A stretch of 50,095 bases of DNA from Desulfobaccales bacterium (GTDB lineage: Bacteria > Desulfobacterota > Desulfobaccia > Desulfobaccales > 0-14-0-80-60-11), in assembly GCA_037481655.1 (NCBI GenBank), contig JBBFLF010000018.1, positions 1-50,095 of the forward strand. The letters are read 5' to 3'. Below are positions 25,687 to 33,987 of the stretch, one piece after another. Within the stretch, counting starts at the first letter, position 1, and each line of letters starts with the position of its first letter. The notes beneath the pieces were generated by a model. It saw only the letters and a program-made list of their open reading frames with translations, made no database searches and was not told the DNA's origin. Both the position numbers and the translations under genes were made by a program.

Positions 25687-26457
25687 ATGCTGGCGGCGGT
25701 GCGTCGGGTAGGACGGTTTTCCCTGGATTACACCCAGCGGGTGGGCCGCTTTACCCTCTTTATCCTGAGTTCCCTGGCTCTGGCTCTTCTGCCCCCCTGG
25801 CGGCCCCGGCGGGTGTTGGCCGAAACCTACTTCATCGGCTTCTCCTCCCTCCTCATCATCGGCCTCACCGCCGCCTTCACCGGCATGGTGCTGGGGCTGC
25901 AGGGCTACTACACCCTGCGCAAGTTCGGGGCCGAAAGCGCTTTGGGCTCGGCGGTGGCCCTGAGCCTGATTAGGGAGCTGGGACCGGTGCTCACGGCGCT
26001 GATGGTCTCCGGCCGGGCGGGCAGCGCCATCACCGCCGAGATCGGCATCATGCGCATCACCGAGCAGCTGGACGCCCTGGACACCATGGCGGTGCACCCG
26101 GTGCAGTACGTGGTCAGCCCCAAAATGGTGGCGGGCCTCATCTCCGTGCCCCTCCTGACCGCCATCTTCGACGTGGTGGGGATTTTGGGGGGCTATGCGG
26201 TGGGAGTGGGCCTGCTGGGAGTGAGCTCCGGCTCCTATTTCTCGGGCATGATCCAAAGCGTGGTCAATCTGGACGTCAAGGGTGGGGTGGTCAAGTCCCT
26301 GGTCTTCGGCCTCATCGTCACCGGGGTGGCCTGCTACAACGGTTATTATACTGAGAGGGGTGCGGAAGGAGTCTCCCGGGCCACCACCCACACGGTGGTC
26401 ACCTCCGCCGTTTTGGTGTTGGGGTGGGATTATATTCTCACCAGCTTCTTCATGTAA
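25687..26457 (+). CDS. mlaE: MlaE-family permease (phospholipid ABC transporter)
   Basis: The 256-residue inner-membrane protein has several hydrophobic helices and MlaE motifs: LRKFGAESALGSAVALSLIRELGPVLTALMVSGRAGSAITAEIG in the centre and EQLDALDTM after it. It forms the membrane core of the Mla system that moves phospholipid between the outer and inner membranes. SD GGAGGAG precedes ATG 25687. mlaF starts 3 nt after its stop. Confidence 0.93.
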   Translation: MLAAVRRVGRFSLDYTQRVGRFTLFILSSLALALLPPWRPRRVLAETYFIGFSSLLIIGLTAAFTGMVLGLQGYYTLRKFGAESALGSAVALSLIRELGPVLTALMVSGRAGSAITAEIGIMRITEQLDALDTMAVHPVQYVVSPKMVAGLISVPLLTAIFDVVGILGGYAVGVGLLGVSSGSYFSGMIQSVVNLDVKGGVVKSLVFGLIVTGVACYNGYYTERGAEGVSRATTHTVVTSAVLVLGWDYILTSFFM

Positions 26458-26460
26458 CCG

Positions 26461-27204
26461 ATGATAGACATCATTGACCTCTGCCGCAGTTTCAACGGCC
26501 TGCGGGTGCTGGACGGCCTGAGCCTCACCATCCCGCCGGGCCGCATTACCGTCATCATCGGCAAAAGCGGCGCCGGCAAGAGCGTGCTCCTCAAGCACAT
26601 CGCCGGTCTGCTCACCCCGGATAGTGGCCGCATCCTGATCAACGGCGTGGACCTCACCCGGGCCCGGGGCCGGGAACGCCTGGAGCTCAAAAAGCGCATC
26701 GGGGTGCTCTTTCAGGGGGGAGCGCTCTTTGACTCCCTCACCGTGTTCGACAACGTGGCCTTCCCCTTGCGGGAGAAGACCCGCCTGCCGGAGGCGGAGA
26801 TCCGCCGCCGGGTGCGGCTGCGTCTGGAGCAGGTGAATCTGACGCCGGAGGTGGACCATAAATACCCCGATGAGCTCTCCGGCGGCATGAAAAAGCGGGT
26901 GGCCCTGGCCCGAGCCCTCATCCAGGAGCCGGAGATCCTGCTTTTCGATGAGCCGGTGACGGGCCTGGACCCGCCCATGACCAACGCGGTGTTTCACCTC
27001 ATCGAAAAGACCCATCGGGAGACGGGCTACACCGGGGTGGTGGTGAGCCATGACATCCCCGCCATCTTCCGGATTGCCGACCAGGTGGCCATGCTGCACG
27101 CGGGCCGCATCATCGCGGTGGGCACCCCGGAAGAGATCCAGGCCCATCCCGACCCGGTGGTGCAGAGCTTTATCCGGGGGGAACCCGATTTTCAGGCATC
27201 CTGA
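26461..27204 (+). CDS. mlaF: MlaF-family ABC ATPase
   Basis: The 247-residue ATPase has Walker A GKSGAGKS (34-41), Q-loop LFQGGALFDSL, signature LSGGMKKRVALARAL, Walker B ILLFDEPVTGLDP and the H-loop VVVSHD. The LSGGM variant and the FDEP-VTGLDP pattern fit the MlaF/Ttg2A group. It powers the MlaE permease. It lies 3 nt after mlaE and 9 nt before mlaD. No MlaB (STAS) gene is present next to it. Confidence 0.94.
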   Translation: MIDIIDLCRSFNGLRVLDGLSLTIPPGRITVIIGKSGAGKSVLLKHIAGLLTPDSGRILINGVDLTRARGRERLELKKRIGVLFQGGALFDSLTVFDNVAFPLREKTRLPEAEIRRRVRLRLEQVNLTPEVDHKYPDELSGGMKKRVALARALIQEPEILLFDEPVTGLDPPMTNAVFHLIEKTHRETGYTGVVVSHDIPAIFRIADQVAMLHAGRIIAVGTPEEIQAHPDPVVQSFIRGEPDFQAS

Positions 27205-27213
27205 GGACCGAAG

Positions 27214-27654
27214 ATGAAAAAAGGCGCGGTGGAGCTGGGCGTGGGTTTGTTTGTCCTTCTGGGGGTGGCCTGCCTCATCTACCTGGCCGTCCACCTGGGG
27301 GAGACGGAGATCCTGCAGCGGGGCTACCAGGTGACCGCCATCTTCGACAACGTCTCCGGCATCAAGGAGGGGGCGGCGGTGGAGGTGGCCGGCGTGGAGG
27401 TGGGCCGGGTGGAGAGCGTCCGGGTGGGGCCCGACAGCCGGGCGGTCTTGGTGCTGCGCCTCAAGCCCTGGGTGGAGCTGAAGGAGGACGCCATCGCCTC
27501 CATCCGCACCAAGGGCATCATCGGCGACAAGTTCGTCAAGCTCTCCCCGGGAAGCGGCGATAAGCCCATCCCCCCCGGAGGCCGCATCCGGGAGACCGAG
27601 TCCGCGGTGGAGTGGGAGGAACTCATCGCCAAATTCATCCACGGCAAGGTGTAA
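27214..27654 (+). CDS. mlaD: MlaD-family MCE protein
   Basis: The 146-residue protein has one N-terminal membrane helix (about 9-30) and one MCE domain (about 40-118: YQVTAIFDNVSGIKEGAAVEVAGVEVGRVESV). It forms a periplasmic hexameric ring on MlaFE that hands lipids to MlaC. The gene ends the mlaEFD unit; mlaC follows after 164 nt. Confidence 0.93.
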   Translation: MKKGAVELGVGLFVLLGVACLIYLAVHLGETEILQRGYQVTAIFDNVSGIKEGAAVEVAGVEVGRVESVRVGPDSRAVLVLRLKPWVELKEDAIASIRTKGIIGDKFVKLSPGSGDKPIPPGGRIRETESAVEWEELIAKFIHGKV

Positions 27655-27718
27655 GAGCCGCCGGGATCGGTCTTTTGGGTCAGGTTGTGCCCCCAGGCTT
27701 TTCCGGGGACTTCACACC

Positions 27719-27747
27719 TTGTGAAACTTTCCTCGATGGATTACATT
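27719..27747 (+). promoter_or_regulatory. Weak sigma-70 promoter candidate before mlaC
   Basis: TTGTGA (27719-27724), 17 nt, TACATT (27742-27747). It lies in the 164-nt gap between mlaD and mlaC and may give mlaC its own transcript in addition to readthrough. Confidence 0.35.
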
Positions 27748-27818
27748 TCAGAAAAAGTGCCAGCCCCATGGGCCAGGCCTTCTGAGATCTCCATCTGAGC
27801 CGCTGATGAGGTAAGGTT

Positions 27819-28430
27819 ATGCCCAGCATCAGGTCTGTGATGGGAACCCTGGCCGTGTGGCTCCTGATGGCCTGGGCCGTTCCGGCCTGGGCCGGCCCGG
27901 CCACCGACGCCGTCAAGTCGGTGGTGGATGAGGTCATTCGGATTCTCAACGATCCGGCCCTGGCAACCCAGAAGGAGCGCCGCCGCCAACTGGTCAAGGC
28001 CAAGGTGGACCAACGCTTCGACTATGAGGAGATGGCCAAGCGCAGCCTGGGCCCCACCTGGGGCAGGCTTTCCCCCGCCCAGCGCAGTGAGTTCGTCCGC
28101 CTGTTCGGCGAGCTTCTGGAGGCCTCTTATTCTGATAAAATAGACAAGTACGCCGGCGAGACCGTCACCTTCCTCGGGGAGAGCCTGGACGGCGACTATG
28201 CTGAGGTGCGGACCCTGCTGGTGCGGCCCAATGACAAAATCCCCATGAATTACCGGCTGATCAACAAATCCCGCTGGGTGATCTATGACGTGGTCATCGA
28301 AGGGGTAAGCCTGGTGAGCAACTACCGCTCCCAGTTCAGCCAGATCATCAGCCAGTCCTCCTACCAGGAGCTGGTCCACCGCCTGCGCACCCGGGTGGAG
28401 GAGCTGCGACGCGCCCAGCGGGGGGCTTAG
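27819..28430 (+). CDS. mlaC: MlaC-family periplasmic phospholipid-binding protein
   Basis: The 203-residue protein has a signal peptide (about 1-28, ending AVPAWAGPA) and the MlaC/Ttg2D fold with FDYEEMAKRSLGPTWGRLSPAQRSEFVRLFGELLEASY near 65-105. It carries a phospholipid across the periplasm to MlaFEDB. The outer-membrane partner MlaA is not in the window. Its stop codon is immediately followed by repeat copy D. Confidence 0.93.
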   Translation: MPSIRSVMGTLAVWLLMAWAVPAWAGPATDAVKSVVDEVIRILNDPALATQKERRRQLVKAKVDQRFDYEEMAKRSLGPTWGRLSPAQRSEFVRLFGELLEASYSDKIDKYAGETVTFLGESLDGDYAEVRTLLVRPNDKIPMNYRLINKSRWVIYDVVIEGVSLVSNYRSQFSQIISQSSYQELVHRLRTRVEELRRAQRGA

Positions 28431-28556
28431 TGGGAGAGGGGGCCAGGGACCGTGGGCCCCTGCCCCCTCTCCCACGCCCTCTCCCCCCACCCCTTATCGG
28501 GGGGCGGGGAGTTTGAGGGGAGGGCGGGGGAGCCAGGCTCCCCCAGCCCTCCCCTC
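28431..28556 (+). repeat. Intergenic two-module palindromic repeat, copy D (complete)
   Basis: It begins with the base after the mlaC stop. Module 1 is 28432-28473 (arms GGGAGAGGGGGC / GCCCCCTCTCCC), the spacer contains CACCCCTTATCGGGGGGCGGG, and module 2 is 28515-28556 (arms GAGGGGAGGGCGGGGGAGC / GCTCCCCCAGCCCTCCCCT). It separates mlaC from the convergent thioesterase gene and may act as a 3' hairpin for both. Confidence 0.88.
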
Positions 28557-28562
28557 AACCAT

Positions 28563-28982
28563 TCACCACTCAATGGGGGTGCCCTTGCGGTAGGCCAGGG
28601 CCTGGCAGGTGGCGATGAGCCGGCCGCCGGAGTCGGTCACCTGGATATGGCAGGAGGAGGTGCGCCGGGTGGTGTGGATCTCCCGGGCCTCGGCCACCAG
28701 GCGCTCCCCGAAAGCGGGCGCAGCGTGGAAAGTGAGGCTCATCTGCAGGGCCACGGCCACGCTGCCATGGGCGTTCACCGCCACCTGGAAGGCCTCGTCC
28801 ATGAGGGCAAAAAGGGCGCTGCCGTGGACCATGCCCAGGATGTTCCCCATCTCCTCCCGGCAGAGCATGGACACCCGGGCATAGCCCGGCGCGGCTTCCT
28901 CCAGCTCCAGGCCCAGGTGTTGCGCCAGGCCCTGGGCCGCCACTTTTTCCTGCAGTTTCGCCAAGAATTCTGAGGTCGCCAT
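28563..28982 (-). CDS. PaaI-family acyl-CoA thioesterase (hotdog fold)
   Basis: The 139-residue protein has the hotdog-fold PaaI pattern: GNILGMVHGSALFALMDEAFQVAVN (about 48-72), with the catalytic H-G-x-A-x-x-x-L-x-D region, and a central ALQMSLTFHAAPAFGERLVAEA strand. These enzymes cleave acyl- or aryl-CoA thioesters in the cytosol. ATG 28982 overlaps the acyltransferase stop in a TGATG junction, so it is the last gene of the glycosyltransferase/LpxL operon. Substrate is unknown. Confidence 0.85.
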   Translation of the reverse strand: MATSEFLAKLQEKVAAQGLAQHLGLELEEAAPGYARVSMLCREEMGNILGMVHGSALFALMDEAFQVAVNAHGSVAVALQMSLTFHAAPAFGERLVAEAREIHTTRRTSSCHIQVTDSGGRLIATCQALAYRKGTPIEW

Positions 28983-29830
28983 CACAAGCCCTCATAGAGT
29001 TCCGGAAACTGGTTCTTCCAACGGCGGTGCAGCCACAGCCACTGCTCCGGCGCCGCCCGCACCCAGGCCTCCACCGCCCGGCTCTGTTCTTGGAGGTGAT
29101 GCCGGATGTCCGCCTCAACGTCGTCGGTCTTTTCCAAGGGCAGGCGGGGCAGGAAAGCCAGGAGGTGCCGGCCATCCGGCAGGCGTCGGGAGAATACCGG
29201 AAGGACGGGCACTCCTCGGCGCCGGGCCAAAATTGCGGCCACCGGGGTGGTACGGGCCGGCTTGCCGAAAAAGTCCACCAACAGGCCCTCGCCGGGGGCG
29301 GTATTCTGGTCAATGACAATTCCCACGATGCGGTTCTGCTTCAGGTGACTCAGGATGTCTTTAAGCCCCCCCTGTTTGTTGATCATGACATTGCCGCAGC
29401 GCTCCCGCAAACGCCGGGCCAGGGGCCGAAGCCACGGCTGGCTGAGCTCCCGGGCCACCACCGCCACCGACCCGTACTGCAGGCCCTGCCCCACCACAGT
29501 GTACTCCCAGTTGCCGGCGTGGGCGGCAATGGCGATGAGACCTTTGCCTTCCGCCAGGGCCGCCTGAAAATGCTCCTGGCCCACGATCACCACCTTTTTC
29601 TTGATGACCGGCAGGGGCAGGACCGCCAGTTCCGCCAATTCCAAGGCAAAGCGGGCAAACTGCCGGAAGACCTCCCGGGCCACACGCTCCCTTTCTTTGG
29701 GACTCAGTTCCTCGCCATAGGCAAAGGCCAGGTTGCGGCGCACGATCTCCCGATGGCGCCGGTCCAGCCGGTACCACAAATCCCCTGCCAGATCGCACAG
29801 GCGCTCCCGCACAGCGAAAAGGAGTCTCAC
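28982..29830 (-). CDS. Lipid A biosynthesis acyltransferase (LpxL/HtrB-like)
   Basis: The 282-residue protein matches the LpxL/LpxM family (LPLAT). It has the catalytic HX4E motif HAGNWE at about 104-109, the conserved IDQN segment (VGIVIDQNTAPGEG) and TPVAAILARRRGVPVLPVF. It adds a secondary acyl chain to lipid A or a similar lipid at the inner membrane. The frame is open to 29929, but GTG 29830 overlaps the upstream glycosyltransferase stop (GTGA) and has GGAGGGG before it, so I choose it. The absence of a clear N-terminal membrane helix is slightly unusual. Confidence 0.88.
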   Translation of the reverse strand: MRLLFAVRERLCDLAGDLWYRLDRRHREIVRRNLAFAYGEELSPKERERVAREVFRQFARFALELAELAVLPLPVIKKKVVIVGQEHFQAALAEGKGLIAIAAHAGNWEYTVVGQGLQYGSVAVVARELSQPWLRPLARRLRERCGNVMINKQGGLKDILSHLKQNRIVGIVIDQNTAPGEGLLVDFFGKPARTTPVAAILARRRGVPVLPVFSRRLPDGRHLLAFLPRLPLEKTDDVEADIRHHLQEQSRAVEAWVRAAPEQWLWLHRRWKNQFPELYEGL

Positions 29831-30945
29831 TTCCCCTCCAGCAGCTCCCGGTAGATCTCCTCCAGACAGTCGGCCATGTGCTCCAGGGAGTGGCGCGCCG
29901 CCACCAGCTCCCGGCCCCGTTGGCCCCAAACTTGGGCCTCTTGCCTGCCTTCCATGACTCTGGCCAGGGCCTGAGCCAAGGCCTGGGATTCCTTGGGAGG
30001 GACCAGCAAGCCGGTCTCCCCCTCCCGGATGACCTCCGGGATGCCACCTATCCTGGTGGCCACCACCGGCCGCGCCATGGCCAGGGCCTGGAGCAGGGCC
30101 TGGGGCACACCTTCATGGGCATAAGAGGCCAGCACAAAGGCGTCCATCAGGGCCAGCCAGGCGGGGACGTCCTCCTGATGACCCAGAAGCCGCACCCAGG
30201 CGCTCAGACCCAGTTCCCGGATCTTCTCCTCGATGACCGGGCGGTAGGGGCCTTCTCCTACAATCATTAGAGCGAGGTCATACCCCTGGCCCCTCAGCAG
30301 GTGCAGCGCCTCCAGGAGATACAGGTGCCCCTTCCAGGAGCGCAGCACCGACACCGTGCCGATGACAAAGGTCCCGGGGGGCCATCCCAAGGACGCCCGG
30401 AGGCCCGGGTCCGGCGGCCGGGGGGAAAAATCGGCCAGGCTGATGCCGGTGGGCACGGCCACCAGCCTCGCCTGGGGCACCCCCAGGCGCTCATGCACCA
30501 ACGCCGCAATCTCCCGGCTGGTGGTGAGCACCCGGGCCGGCCGGTGGTACAGCCAGCGGGTGGGCCAGTTGGGATGCACCGGGGTGGAGAGATGACGGGT
30601 GCGGAGCAATACCGGCCGCCGCCTTAAGCTCGCCCAGGCCACCGTCCCCACCCAGGAGTCCAGGGAGCTGTGGGTGTTGAGGATATCCACCTCCTCTAAC
30701 CGGAGGAGACGCCGCAGGTGTAACCAGGCGGCCGGATTGGCGCGGCCGCCAAAGGTCAATGGGATGACGGAAAAACCCTCAGCCCGGGCCCGGCCATAAA
30801 GCTCCCCCCGGGGATCGGCGGCAATCAGCAGGCGATGCCCCCGGGCCCTAAGCACCCGGGCCTCCGCCAGGATGCGGTGCTCCTGGCCCCCCCAGCCCAG
30901 GGAGGATTCCGTGTGCAAAATAGTCAGGCCCTGGCCACGGCTCAT
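29827..30945 (-). CDS. GT4-family glycosyltransferase
   Basis: The 372-residue GT-B fold enzyme begins LTILHTESSLGWGGQEHRILAEA, the N-terminal motif of many lipopolysaccharide/GT4 transferases, and ends with the nucleotide-sugar motif ASYAHEGVPQALLQALAMARPVVAT (EGxPQALLQALA, the EX7E region) near 275-300. It is probably retaining and uses a nucleotide sugar at the inner membrane's cytosolic side. ATG 30945 overlaps the upstream GT stop by 4 nt (ATGA). With the LpxL-like gene it suggests cell-surface glycolipid synthesis; exact sugar unknown. Confidence 0.9.
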   Translation of the reverse strand: MSRGQGLTILHTESSLGWGGQEHRILAEARVLRARGHRLLIAADPRGELYGRARAEGFSVIPLTFGGRANPAAWLHLRRLLRLEEVDILNTHSSLDSWVGTVAWASLRRRPVLLRTRHLSTPVHPNWPTRWLYHRPARVLTTSREIAALVHERLGVPQARLVAVPTGISLADFSPRPPDPGLRASLGWPPGTFVIGTVSVLRSWKGHLYLLEALHLLRGQGYDLALMIVGEGPYRPVIEEKIRELGLSAWVRLLGHQEDVPAWLALMDAFVLASYAHEGVPQALLQALAMARPVVATRIGGIPEVIREGETGLLVPPKESQALAQALARVMEGRQEAQVWGQRGRELVAARHSLEHMADCLEEIYRELLEGK

Positions 30946-32096
30946 GAGCGGCGCCGCTCCCCCCACACCGCCAGATAGAGGTCCTTAAGGCGTTGGAGCA
31001 TGGTCTCCTGAGAGTAGTTCTCCCTCGCGGTGCGCCGGGCCGCCTCCCCCAGGCGGATCCTGGTTGCCGGATCATGATAGAGTTCCCGGATGGCCCCGGC
31101 CAGAGCGGCCGAGTCCCGGGGCGGCACCAACACCCCGTTCACCCCGGAGGTGATGACCTGCTCAAAGCCGCCCACCTGGGTGGCCACCACCGGCAGGCCG
31201 GCGGCCATGGCCTGGAGCAGGGCCAGAGAGAGCCCCTCCCACAGGGAGGGCTGCACATAGAGATCCAGCGCCTTGAGGATCAAGGGCACGTCCCGGCGCC
31301 AGCCCAGGAACCGCACCTGCGCCCCCAGCCCCAGGTCAGCGGCCTGACGGCGGAGCGCCTCCCCCCGGCGGCCCTCCCCGGCAAGGAGGAGGGTCGCCTC
31401 CGGGAGCTCCTCAGACAACAGATGCAGCGCCTCCAAGAGATAAGCGTGCCCCTTTTCTTCCTCCAACCGGCCCACGGCACCCACAACGAAGCCATCCACC
31501 TTGAGCCGCGCTCGCGCCTCCTCCCGGCTCACCGGGATATCCAGGGCCTTCAGATCCACTCCGTTAGGCAGAAGATGCAGCTTTTCCGGCGGCACCCCGT
31601 CATATTTCCGGATATCTGCCCAAACCTGGGGACTCACTGCGATCAGCGCCGCCGTCCACGGGGTCAATAGACGGTTGAGAAGAAGGCGATGCAGTTTGAC
31701 CCGGGAATACACACTGTGCACCGAGCACACTACCGGCACCCCCAGCCCCCAAGCCGCCAGCCGGCCGTAGAGGTTGGGGTGGTAGAGGTGCGTGTGCAAA
31801 ATATCCGGCTGCCGCTCCCTGAGAAGCCGGCGCACTGCCCGGATCAGCCGGAACGTCGGGGTGCGCTTCAGGCTCAGGTTGAGGGCGGTGACCCGGCGGC
31901 CCTCCCGGGTGAGCTCCTCCCCGATGGCGCCCAGGGCTTCAATGGTGGCCGCCTCCACCTCGAAGAGCTCCGGGTCCAGCCCCCGCACGATGGCCGCCAC
32001 CACCTCCTCGGCCCCGCCCACCGGCAGGGTGGAGATGAGCTGCAGCACCCGAAGAGGACGGCCAGGCAGAATCCGGGCGGGATCAGCGGCGGTCAT
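30942..32096 (-). CDS. GT4-family glycosyltransferase
   Basis: The 384-residue GT-B enzyme begins LRVLQLISTLPVGGAEEVVAAIVRGL (about 15-40), has DILHTHLYHPNLYGRLAAW and the C-terminal PSLWEGLSLALLQAMAAGLPVVAT motif with the EX7E pair. It is the first gene of a four-gene overlapping operon (two glycosyltransferases, LpxL-like, thioesterase). TATACT ends 6 nt before its ATG (32108-32103), so the mRNA may be leaderless. Sequence similarity between the two GTs is only at family level. Confidence 0.92.
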   Translation of the reverse strand: MTAADPARILPGRPLRVLQLISTLPVGGAEEVVAAIVRGLDPELFEVEAATIEALGAIGEELTREGRRVTALNLSLKRTPTFRLIRAVRRLLRERQPDILHTHLYHPNLYGRLAAWGLGVPVVCSVHSVYSRVKLHRLLLNRLLTPWTAALIAVSPQVWADIRKYDGVPPEKLHLLPNGVDLKALDIPVSREEARARLKVDGFVVGAVGRLEEEKGHAYLLEALHLLSEELPEATLLLAGEGRRGEALRRQAADLGLGAQVRFLGWRRDVPLILKALDLYVQPSLWEGLSLALLQAMAAGLPVVATQVGGFEQVITSGVNGVLVPPRDSAALAGAIRELYHDPATRIRLGEAARRTARENYSQETMLQRLKDLYLAVWGERRRS

Positions 32097-32131
32097 GGCG
32101 GGAGTATAGCAAAAATTCCCGGGGCTGCCGA
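32097..32131 (-). promoter_or_regulatory. Promoter of the glycosyltransferase operon, -10 box 6 nt from the start codon
   Basis: On the minus strand TATACT (32108-32103) is followed by six bases and then ATG (32096). A start 7 nt after the -10 would coincide with the ATG. The -35 region 17 nt upstream (TCGGCA-like) is weak. Confidence 0.45.
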
Positions 32132-32220
32132 GTTGGCTGCGGTTCCGCCGAAGGTCTCGATGCCTTTGTCAAGGCCATGGCGCCCTCCACCCACCTACAC
32201 GAGGAATTTCCGCCCACCCC

Positions 32221-32249
32221 TTGACAGCCGCCTCGGGCTCGGATATTTT
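32221..32249 (+). promoter_or_regulatory. Sigma-70 promoter of tRNA-Ala
   Basis: TTGACA (32221-32226), exactly 17 nt, TATTTT (32244-32249). The predicted start is about 4-5 nt before the tRNA. Confidence 0.8.
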
Positions 32250-32259
32250 AAAAGCGTTC

Positions 32260-32335
<76 letters not shown>

Positions 32336-32355
32336 ACACCGGCGAATTGACGAAG

Positions 32356-32390
32356 GGTTGGCGCCCATGGGCAGCCAACCTTTTGTTTTT
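32356..32390 (+). terminator. Rho-independent terminator after tRNA-Ala
   Basis: GGTTGGC (32356-32362) pairs with GCCAACC (32374-32380) around GCCCATGGGCA, itself self-complementary, followed by TTTTGTTTTT (32381-32390). The remaining 32391-32558 has no gene. Confidence 0.92.
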
Positions 32391-32558
32391 GGCAGGCCAG
32401 GCAAACAGGATCGGATCATGGGCCTTCGCCCCTGCCGGGCCCCTTCTGTACTCTCCCTCCGGCTCCCTCCACCCGCACCTTGATACAAGCTTTCCTGGGA
32501 GTCCAAGAAGTCCCCGGCACGGATTTGACCCTTGTCAGGAATCCCAGCCATCCTCCGG

Positions 32559-33920
32559 TCATTTCAAGCCGTACTTTTTCAGCTTGTATCGGAGCATGCG
32601 CTCGCTCAGACCCAGGAGGGCGGCGGCCCGGGTCTGGTGGCGGCCGGTTTTCTCCAGGGCTTCCCGGATCATCCGGCGCTCCAGGTCGGCCACGGCCTCC
32701 GGGAGGGTGGCCGCCCGGGAGAAGGCGACGCTGGCCGGCGGACTGGAGGCTTCCGGAAAAGGCAGATCCTCCCGGGTGATGACGTTGCCTCGGGCAATCA
32801 CCACCGCCCGCTCCAGGATATTCTCCAGCTCCCGGACGTTGCCGGGATAATCGTATTTGATGAGCAGATCCCGTGCTTCCCGGCTGAGGCCGGCGATGGC
32901 CTTGCGGTTGTCTCGGGCAAAGCACTGGAGGAAATGGTCAATCAGCGGGGGGATGTCCTCTCGGCGCTCTCTCAGCGGCGGAATCTTTAAAGTGACCACG
33001 TTGAGGCGATAGAAGAGGTCCTCCCGAAATGAGCCCTGCCGCATCAGGGCCTCCAGATCCCGGTTGGTGGCGCTGATGAGGCGCACGTCGGCTTTCAGGG
33101 GGCGCTCGCCTCCCAGCCGCTGGAACTCCCGCTCCTGGAGAAAGCGCAGCAGCTTGACCTGAATGCTTGAGGGGATTTCACCCACCTCATCCAAAAACAG
33201 GGTGCCGCCATGGGCCTGCTCCACCCGCCCCAGGCGGCGCTGCATCGCGCCGGTGAAGGCCCCCCGCTCATGGCCGAAGAGTTCGCTCTCCAGCAGGGTC
33301 TCCGGGATGGCGGCGCAGTTGAGGGCCACAAACGGCCGCCCCGCCCGGGGGCTCAACTGGTGGATCAGCCGGGCGAAGAGCTCCTTGCCGGTGCCGGTCT
33401 CCCCCAGGATGAGCACCGACGCCTGGGTCGGGGCGATCCGGGCCGCCAGATTGACCAGTTCGGCCATCCGGGGACTTTGGGAGATGATGGCCTCGGCGGT
33501 GACGGTGCGGGCCTGCAGTTCCTGGCGCAAAAGCTCATTTTCCCGTACCAGGGTCCGATGCTCGGAAATGTGGGCGAGGAGGTGCAGAAGTTCGTCCAGG
33601 TCAATGGGCTTGGTGAGATAATCCCGGGCCCCCGCCTTCATGGCGGCCACCGCGGTGTCAATGCTGCCGTAGGCGGTCATCAGCACCGCGTCGATCTCCG
33701 GGTCCAGTCGTTTCGCCTCGTTCATTAACTCCAGGCCGCTCATGCCCGGCATCCTGACGTCAATGAGCGCCAGGTCAAAGGCATGGCGGCGGAGGAGCTC
33801 CAGCCCTGCTTCGCCATCGGCGGCGGCCGCCACCTCATGCCCCTCTTTGCGGAGGAAGTCCTGCAGCATCTCCCGTTGGGAAGCCTCATCCTCCACGATC
33901 AGAATACTCATCGCCCTCAT
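32559..33920 (-). CDS. Sigma-54-dependent response regulator (ZraR/AtoC-like)
   Basis: The 453-residue activator has a receiver domain with Asp54 ([10 protein letters not shown]), a sigma-54 AAA+ domain with Walker A GETGTGKE (173-180), the GAFTGA loop (220-225), Walker [12 protein letters not shown] and [22 protein letters not shown], and a Fis-type HTH ending in [29 protein letters not shown] is intact, so it can remodel sigma-54 polymerase. The frame is open to 34079, but ATG 33920 (GAGGA 7-8 nt upstream) or 33911 starts at the receiver. The kinase gene ends 67 nt upstream. A near-consensus sigma-54 promoter in the same island (36661-36675) is its likely target. Confidence 0.94.
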   Translation of the reverse strand: MRAMSILIVEDEASQREMLQDFLRKEGHEVAAAADGEAGLELLRRHAFDLALIDVRMPGMSGLELMNEAKRLDPEIDAVLMTAYGSIDTAVAAMKAGARDYLTKPIDLDELLHLLAHISEHRTLVRENELLRQELQARTVTAEAIISQSPRMAELVNLAARIAPTQASVLILGETGTGKELFARLIHQLSPRAGRPFVALNCAAIPETLLESELFGHERGAFTGAMQRRLGRVEQAHGGTLFLDEVGEIPSSIQVKLLRFLQEREFQRLGGERPLKADVRLISATNRDLEALMRQGSFREDLFYRLNVVTLKIPPLRERREDIPPLIDHFLQCFARDNRKAIAGLSREARDLLIKYDYPGNVRELENILERAVVIARGNVITREDLPFPEASSPPASVAFSRAATLPEAVADLERRMIREALEKTGRHQTRAAALLGLSERMLRYKLKKYGLK

Positions 33921-33987
33921 TAGGAAATCCTCAGGAATGTTTGCGTTTGCAGAGAGTTGGCGGGCCCCGCTTCCCCGCCCGGCCCCC

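Noticed and set aside
25573-27642. 689-codon open frame on the minus strand across mlaEFD
   Set aside because: It is antisense to three well-matched Mla genes, is His/Gln-rich and low in real-protein character, and exists because high-GC codon bias removes stops from the opposite frame.
28431-28556. CRISPR or rRNA-like reading of the G/C-rich repeats
   Set aside because: The copies are single, kilobases apart and lack spacers; the modules are palindromic units, not CRISPR repeats.
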